Assembly: GCA_030829765.1 (NCBI GenBank)
Contig: JAUROO010000083.1
Span: 1-17,772, forward strand
DNA length: 17,772 nucleotides
Reading direction: 5' to 3'
Source: Miltoncostaeales bacterium
GTDB lineage: Bacteria > Actinomycetota > Thermoleophilia > Miltoncostaeales > Miltoncostaeaceae
Positions 13,494 to 17,772 of the stretch are shown here, one piece after another. Under the pieces are notes generated by a model that saw only the letters and a program-made list of their open reading frames with translations, did no database searches and was not told the DNA's origin. Position numbers and translations under genes: made by a program. The first letter of the stretch is position 1. The number at the start of each line of letters is the position of its first letter.

Positions 13494-14492
13494 CTACCCG
13501 GTGGTGCTGGTCTGCACCGGCTCCAGCGCGGAGTCGGCGTACACCGTCTTGGGCCCCCACTTGGCGATGACCTCGTCGCGCCACTTCGCGATGGCGGAGT
13601 CCTTCTTCGCCTGCGTCTGGGTGCGGATGATCCCGGCCTCGGCCTCATCGCACGGGATGTCACGGGCCGGGGTGAGGCGCGCCGTGATGATGTGCCATCC
13701 GAACTGCGTCTTGACCGGGTCGGAGATCTCGCCGTCGCCAAGGGCCAGCGCGACCTTCTCGAACTCGGGGACCAGTGCCCCCTTCTGCACGGTGCCGAGG
13801 TCGCCGCCCTGGTCCTTCGATCCCGGATCGGTCGAGTACTGGCGGGCGAGGTCGGCGAAGTTCCCCGTGGTCGCCTGCGCACGGATGCGATCGGCATCGG
13901 CCCTGGTCTTCACCAGGATATGCGATGCCTCCCGGCTGGCGGATTGCCTGAACTCATCGGGGTTGGCCGCGCAGTACTTCCGTGCCTGGGCCGGGGTGAA
14001 CGTGATGCCCTTGGTGACCCGCGCGGTCACGCGCGGTTCCTCGATCCCCGCGCGCAGGATGCGGTCGGCATCCGCGCTGGTGAGATCCTGCTCCTGCAGG
14101 AACTCCGTGAACTTCTTCGCGTCCCCCGAGAAGTTGTCGGTGATCACCTTCTTCCGCTCGGCCGCGATCTGCTTTGCCGTGGCCACGCAGGGCTTTCCGC
14201 ACTCCTTGGCCTCGAGCGCGACGATGCGCTGGAACACGAGCCCCTCGAGTGCCTGGCGCTCCAGCGCCACGTACTCGTCCGCGCCCGGTTCGGGAAAATC
14301 CTGCCCCTGCTGCTCTGCAGCGGACTTCTGCTGGTTCACGAGCTGGGTGAGTTCGGCGCGGGAGATGTCCTGCCCCCCCACCTGGGCCACCACGCCGTCG
14401 GGCAGGCTGCTTCCCCCGCACCCGGCGAGGCCGGTACCGGCCAGGACGAGGGCCGAGAGAGCGATGGCGGCGATGCGGCGGGGTCGGGTCAC
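13494..14492 (-). CDS. Parvulin-type peptidyl-prolyl isomerase lipoprotein (SurA/PrsA-like)
   Basis: A 332-aa extracytoplasmic folding factor. The N-terminal signal ends in the lipobox LAGC with lipidated C25. A SurA-N-like helical chaperone region (about 33-185) precedes the PpiC/rotamase domain (about 188-273: REASHILVKTRADADRI, FADLARQYSTDPGSKDQGGD, FGWHIITARL). A C-terminal helical tail follows. The mature protein has cysteines at 98, 102, 174 and 281, which could form disulfides outside the cell. The GTG at 14492 is chosen because it gives a normal lipoprotein signal; it is 11 bp after the VTT-like gene. No good ribosome binding site is visible. An ATG 43 codons upstream lies inside the preceding gene and is unlikely. 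The position between mfd and mazG/eno fits actinobacterial order. Confidence 0.92.
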   Translation of the reverse strand: MTRPRRIAAIALSALVLAGTGLAGCGGSSLPDGVVAQVGGQDISRAELTQLVNQQKSAAEQQGQDFPEPGADEYVALERQALEGLVFQRIVALEAKECGKPCVATAKQIAAERKKVITDNFSGDAKKFTEFLQEQDLTSADADRILRAGIEEPRVTARVTKGITFTPAQARKYCAANPDEFRQSASREASHILVKTRADADRIRAQATTGNFADLARQYSTDPGSKDQGGDLGTVQKGALVPEFEKVALALGDGEISDPVKTQFGWHIITARLTPARDIPCDEAEAGIIRTQTQAKKDSAIAKWRDEVIAKWGPKTVYADSALEPVQTSTTG

Positions 14493-14503
14493 GGCGGGGA
14501 ACT

Positions 14504-15088
14504 CTAGCGTCGGCCGCGATGCAGCCGGAACTTCCGGTCCTCGATCAACGCCCGGTAGTCGATTCGCAGCGCCAGCACCAGGACTCCCGCGACGATCGCG
14601 ACGGCCAGCACCACCGACCACGGTCCGACGACGCCCCGCAGCCGGTCGGCCAGCGCCTCGGCCGCCAGGCTGGTTCCGCCCACGCTGATCCAGTACCCGA
14701 TCGTGCGACCGATGAACACCGATACCGCGACCAGCCAGAGCTGAATGCGCATGAGGCCCGCGAGGACGAACAGCACCCCGGCGGGCGGCGGCGAGGCCGC
14801 GAGCAGCACCCCGATGCCCAGATCACCCGCGGCACCCTCCAGACGGCCGTGCAGGTACTCCAGGTTCTGCTGCGACCAGCGCCCCAGCATGCGGTGCCCC
14901 GCCACGCGCGAGAACGCCACGAGCACCACGCGCCCCAGGGTTGTGCCGAGTGCTCCGATGAGTATGGCCAGCCACAGGCGAAGGTCGAACTCCACCACCA
15001 TGTATGCCACAACGACCCACGACGGGAAGAGCGGCAGCGGCACCACCGCGAACCCCGCCGTGACGAGGAAGAGGATGAGGTAGTTCAC
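14504..15088 (-). CDS. VTT/DedA-like integral membrane protein
   Basis: A 194-aa polytopic membrane protein with about five hydrophobic segments (roughly 3-32, 38-62, 90-110, 112-135, 155-178) and a basic C-terminus (RKFRLHRGRR). The element IGALGTTLGRVVLVAFSRVAG (about 44-64), with glycines and a charged residue in a re-entrant-like segment, and the later GRTIGYW resemble the VTT/SNARE-associated (DedA-related) superfamily, which includes lipid scramblases and transporters. The assignment is tentative. The GTG start at 15088 overlaps the mfd stop (GTGA), so it is translationally coupled to mfd. The TAG stop lies in a CTAG tetramer. Confidence 0.75.
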   Translation of the reverse strand: MNYLILFLVTAGFAVVPLPLFPSWVVVAYMVVEFDLRLWLAILIGALGTTLGRVVLVAFSRVAGHRMLGRWSQQNLEYLHGRLEGAAGDLGIGVLLAASPPPAGVLFVLAGLMRIQLWLVAVSVFIGRTIGYWISVGGTSLAAEALADRLRGVVGPWSVVLAVAIVAGVLVLALRIDYRALIEDRKFRLHRGRR

Positions 15089-17772
15089 GCCACCTGCGCC
15101 GCCGGGGCGGCGACGGCCTCGAGCGCGGCGATGGCCGCCGCGATTCGCTCCGCCGGCTCCGCCGGGGCCGGGACGCTGATGAGGTTGTCGGCAGTGGAGA
15201 ACAGGGCCCCGTCGACGCCGTCGCGAAGCGCGCGCATGCCGGTCGAGTCAAGCGGGATCGGCCCGATGACCACGCGTCCCGAGCGCGCGGCGGCCTGCCG
15301 GGCCCCCGCGGCACGCATGAGCAGCCGCAGCCGCTGCACCTCGAGCAGGGCGGCAACCGGCGAGGGCGGCTCCCCGAACCGGTCCTCCACCTCCGCGCCC
15401 ACGCGGGCGAGGGCATCCGCGTCCGGCGCCAGGGCGATGCGCCGGTGCAGGTCGATCTTCGCGGACTCGAGCGGAACGTAGTCGGCCGGGATGTACGCCG
15501 ATACCGGGATGTCCACGCGCACCTCCTCCTCGGGCGGCGGCTCGCCGCGGCCCTCGGCGATGGCCTCCTGCAGCATCTCCACGTACATCTCGAATCCGAC
15601 GGCGGCGACATGCCCGCTCTGCTCGTCTCCCAGGAGGTTGCCGGCGCCGCGGATCTCCAGGTCGCGCATGGCGATGCGCAGGCCACTGCCCAGGTCGGTG
15701 TAGTCCGACACCGCCCGCAGCCGTGCAGCCGCATCGCGCGTGATGCTCGCCGCATCCGGGTACAGCAGGTACGCATGTGCCGTCACGTCCGCACGGCCCA
15801 CCCGGCCGCGGATCTGGTGCAGCTGGCTCAGGCCCAGCTGGTCCGCGCGCTCCACGATGAGCGTGTTGGCACGGGGGATGTCGATGCCCGATTCGATGAT
15901 GCTGGTGGCCACCAGCACATCGCCCTCGCCGCGCACGAAGGCCATCATGACCTCCTCCAGCGCCGACTCCGGCATCTGGCCATGGGCCACCAGCACCGTG
16001 AGGTCCGGGGCCATCTGGCGCACGCGCTCTGCGGCGTCCTCGATGGTCTCCACGCGGTTGTGGAGATAGAAGGCCTGCCCCCCGCGCTCCTTCTCGCGCA
16101 CCAGCGCCTGGGTGATCAGCGGCTCATCGAACTCCCCCACGTGCGTCGCGATGGGACGGCGCCCGGGCGGCGGCGTCTCGATGACCGATATGTCGCGCAG
16201 GCCCGACATCGACATCTGAAGGGTGCGCGGGATGGGCGTGGCGCTCATGGCCAGCACATCCACCTTCAGTCGCAGCTGGCGCAGGGCCTCCTTCTGCGCC
16301 ACGCCGAAGCGCTGCTCCTCGTCGAGGATCACGAGGCCGAGATCCTTCGGCTGCACGTCCATCGAGAGCAGCCGGTGCGTGCCGATGAGAACATCGAGGT
16401 CGCCGTCGCGGAAGCGGGCGAGGACCTCCTTGACCTCGCCCGCGCTGCGGAACCGGTTGACCATGTCCACGCTCACCGGCAGGTCGCCGAAGCGCTCGCG
16501 GAAGGTGGCCATGTGCTGCTGGGCAAGAAGCGTGGTGGGCACGAGCACCATCACCTGCTTGCCCCCGGCCGTCGCCTTGAACGCCGCGCGCATCGCGACC
16601 TCGGTCTTGCCGAACCCGACGTCACCGCACACAAGGCGGTCCATGGGCATGCCGCGCTCCATGTCGTCGGTGACCTCATCGATGGCGCGCAGCTGGTCGG
16701 GCGTCTCCTGGTGGGGGAACCGGCGCTCGAGCTCGCGCGACAGGTCGTCATCGGGCGGGAACGCGAAGCCCTCGGCCCGGCCGCGGGCCTCGTACAGGGC
16801 GATCAGCTCGCCGGCCAGTTCGCGCACCGACTCGCGCGCACGGGCCTTCATGGTGGACCACGACTTGCCGCCCAGCTTCGAAAGGGCGGGGTCGCCGCCG
16901 TCGGCCCCGACGTAGCGCGACACCTTGTCCAGGTGATCATGGGGCACGTAGAGCCGGTCATCCCCTGCGAACACCAGCGCCAGGTAGTCACGCGTGACGT
17001 TCGCGACCGTGCGGGTCTCGAACCCCTCGAGCCGGCCGATGCCGTGGTCCTCGTGCACCACGTGATCGCCCACCCGCAGGTCCAGGAACGACTGGATGCG
17101 GCGACCCGCCGCGAGCGGCGCGCGGGGGGCCGCGCGACGGCGCCGGATGAGCGCGGCCTCGGGCACCACCGACAGGCCCAGGCTGCGCGAGACGAATCCG
17201 CTGCGCAGTCCCAGATGGGTGAACGCGACCGTGCCGGGGCCGGGCACCCGCCCCCCCTTGTCCAGGATGACCGGCGATACCCGGCTCACGAGACCCTGCG
17301 TGCGCTCCATGTCACCGCGGCGCGCGAAGCACACCACCAGACGCGAGGCCCCGGACGAGAGCCGCGCCATCTCGGCCTCCGCCTCCGCCATGCCCCGCGT
17401 GGGGAAGCGCGCCTCGACCGCATCGAAGGCGGCCTCAGCCGCCCCGGCCGGAACCACGAGGTCAAGCGCCGATGCCGCGGCGAGGCGCTCGAGGGTACGG
17501 TCGGAATCGGCAAGCGCCCCGGCCGCGGCCTCGTCCTCGAAGCGCTCCAGGGCGTCGCGCATGGCGCGCCCATAGTCGGAGGGGCCGAGGCGCACGATGC
17601 GCGCGGCGCCGGGCCCGGGGTCATCCAGCACATCCACCAGCGGGGCCCCGGTGGCCTCAGTGGCCGCCCAGGCCTCGATGGCACGCAGCGGCCGGATCGT
17701 CTTCTGGGTGAACGATGAGAACGCCCGGATCTGCTCGACCTCATCGCCGAACCAATCGATGCGCACGGGGCC
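15085..17772 (-). CDS. mfd: Transcription-repair coupling factor Mfd (5' end outside window)
   Basis: About 895 C-terminal residues of a protein usually near 1,100-1,200 aa; the frame runs off the right edge at GPVRIDWFGDEVEQIRAF, inside the UvrB-like N-terminal module. Mfd removes RNA polymerase stalled at DNA lesions and recruits UvrA. Numbering from the GTG at 17766: the CarD-like RNA-polymerase-interacting domain at about 225-285 (FLDLRVGDHVVHEDHGIGR), Walker A GDVGFGKTE (381-389), motif II DEEQ (482-485), motif III SATPIPRT (508-515), motif VI QIRGRVGRA (651-659), the RAGNLLGDEQSG-like element (ending about 718) and the TRCF C-terminal domain (about 750-850). All motifs look intact. It heads the long minus-strand run; any promoter is outside the window. 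Confidence 0.97.
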   Translation of the reverse strand, partial: GPVRIDWFGDEVEQIRAFSSFTQKTIRPLRAIEAWAATEATGAPLVDVLDDPGPGAARIVRLGPSDYGRAMRDALERFEDEAAAGALADSDRTLERLAAASALDLVVPAGAAEAAFDAVEARFPTRGMAEAEAEMARLSSGASRLVVCFARRGDMERTQGLVSRVSPVILDKGGRVPGPGTVAFTHLGLRSGFVSRSLGLSVVPEAALIRRRRAAPRAPLAAGRRIQSFLDLRVGDHVVHEDHGIGRLEGFETRTVANVTRDYLALVFAGDDRLYVPHDHLDKVSRYVGADGGDPALSKLGGKSWSTMKARARESVRELAGELIALYEARGRAEGFAFPPDDDLSRELERRFPHQETPDQLRAIDEVTDDMERGMPMDRLVCGDVGFGKTEVAMRAAFKATAGGKQVMVLVPTTLLAQQHMATFRERFGDLPVSVDMVNRFRSAGEVKEVLARFRDGDLDVLIGTHRLLSMDVQPKDLGLVILDEEQRFGVAQKEALRQLRLKVDVLAMSATPIPRTLQMSMSGLRDISVIETPPPGRRPIATHVGEFDEPLITQALVREKERGGQAFYLHNRVETIEDAAERVRQMAPDLTVLVAHGQMPESALEEVMMAFVRGEGDVLVATSIIESGIDIPRANTLIVERADQLGLSQLHQIRGRVGRADVTAHAYLLYPDAASITRDAAARLRAVSDYTDLGSGLRIAMRDLEIRGAGNLLGDEQSGHVAAVGFEMYVEMLQEAIAEGRGEPPPEEEVRVDIPVSAYIPADYVPLESAKIDLHRRIALAPDADALARVGAEVEDRFGEPPSPVAALLEVQRLRLLMRAAGARQAAARSGRVVIGPIPLDSTGMRALRDGVDGALFSTADNLISVPAPAEPAERIAAAIAALEAVAAPAAQVA

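Noticed and set aside
13487..13897. Long N-terminal extension of mazG from an ATG at 13897
   Set aside because: The extra residues are Arg/Ser/Pro-rich, overlap ppiC in another frame and lack any family similarity; the MazG-like sequence starts at the CTG 13486.
12948..14507. 519-codon plus-strand open frame opposite mazG and ppiC
   Set aside because: Same pattern of an antisense GC-rich artefact spanning two well-supported minus-strand genes.
15445..17718. 757-codon open frame on the plus strand opposite mfd
   Set aside because: Mfd on the other strand has every family motif. The antisense frame is rich in His, Arg, Gly and Ala with no recognisable domain, as expected from the codon bias of a GC-rich gene read backwards.
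1..17772. CRISPR arrays, tRNA or rRNA genes, insertion sequences, phage genes, toxin-antitoxin or defence systems
   Set aside because: No regular direct repeats, no cloverleaf or rRNA signature, and no transposase, integrase, phage structural or defence-type protein motif was seen on either strand.

Overview
This 17.8 kb window is GC-rich (roughly 70 % by eye), densely packed, chromosomal DNA from an actinobacterium. The evidence is the order mfd–ppiC–mazG–eno–ftsB–DUF501 on one strand, frequent GTG starts, frequent ATGA/GTGA stop-start overlaps and the NarL/DosR-type regulator. The protein style would fit a deep-branching class such as Thermoleophilia, but that placement is inference. I see no mobile element, tRNA, rRNA, CRISPR array or prophage gene.

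Layout. (1) 1-163: gene-poor, with two small inverted repeats. (2) 164-3495, minus strand: a tight four-gene operon, htpX – 84-aa unknown – membrane histidine kinase – LuxR-type response regulator; it looks like a membrane-stress module. (3) 3564-5508, plus strand: a small lipoprotein overlapping hflX. (4) 5505-6524, minus: an L,D-transpeptidase convergent with hflX; the two stop codons share one CTAG. (5) 6617-7075, plus: an RsbW-like ATPase, again sharing a CTAG stop with the next gene. (6) 7072-8160, minus: a CBS-domain protein followed by a TRIC-family channel, with a convincing leaderless promoter. (7) 8259-9800, plus: a divergent RNA polymerase omega-like protein with a long acidic tail, followed by an unrecognised 333-aa protein with a winged-helix-like C-terminus. 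(8) 9784-17772, minus: one long run, mfd (5' end outside the window) – VTT-like membrane protein – ppiC lipoprotein – mazG – eno – ftsB – DUF501 – 105-aa unknown – 67-aa single-pass protein.

Most genes are housekeeping: DNA repair (mfd), nucleotide-pool cleaning (mazG), glycolysis (eno), division (ftsB), envelope folding and crosslinking (ppiC, L,D-transpeptidase), membrane proteolysis (htpX) and ribosome rescue (hflX). The points most worth a second look are the missing canonical start codons of ftsB (with a likely +1 frame disruption just after eno) and of mazG, the omega-like/333-aa pair, and the unknown 84-aa protein between htpX and its two-component system. I did not find convincing evidence of an entirely new multi-gene system.
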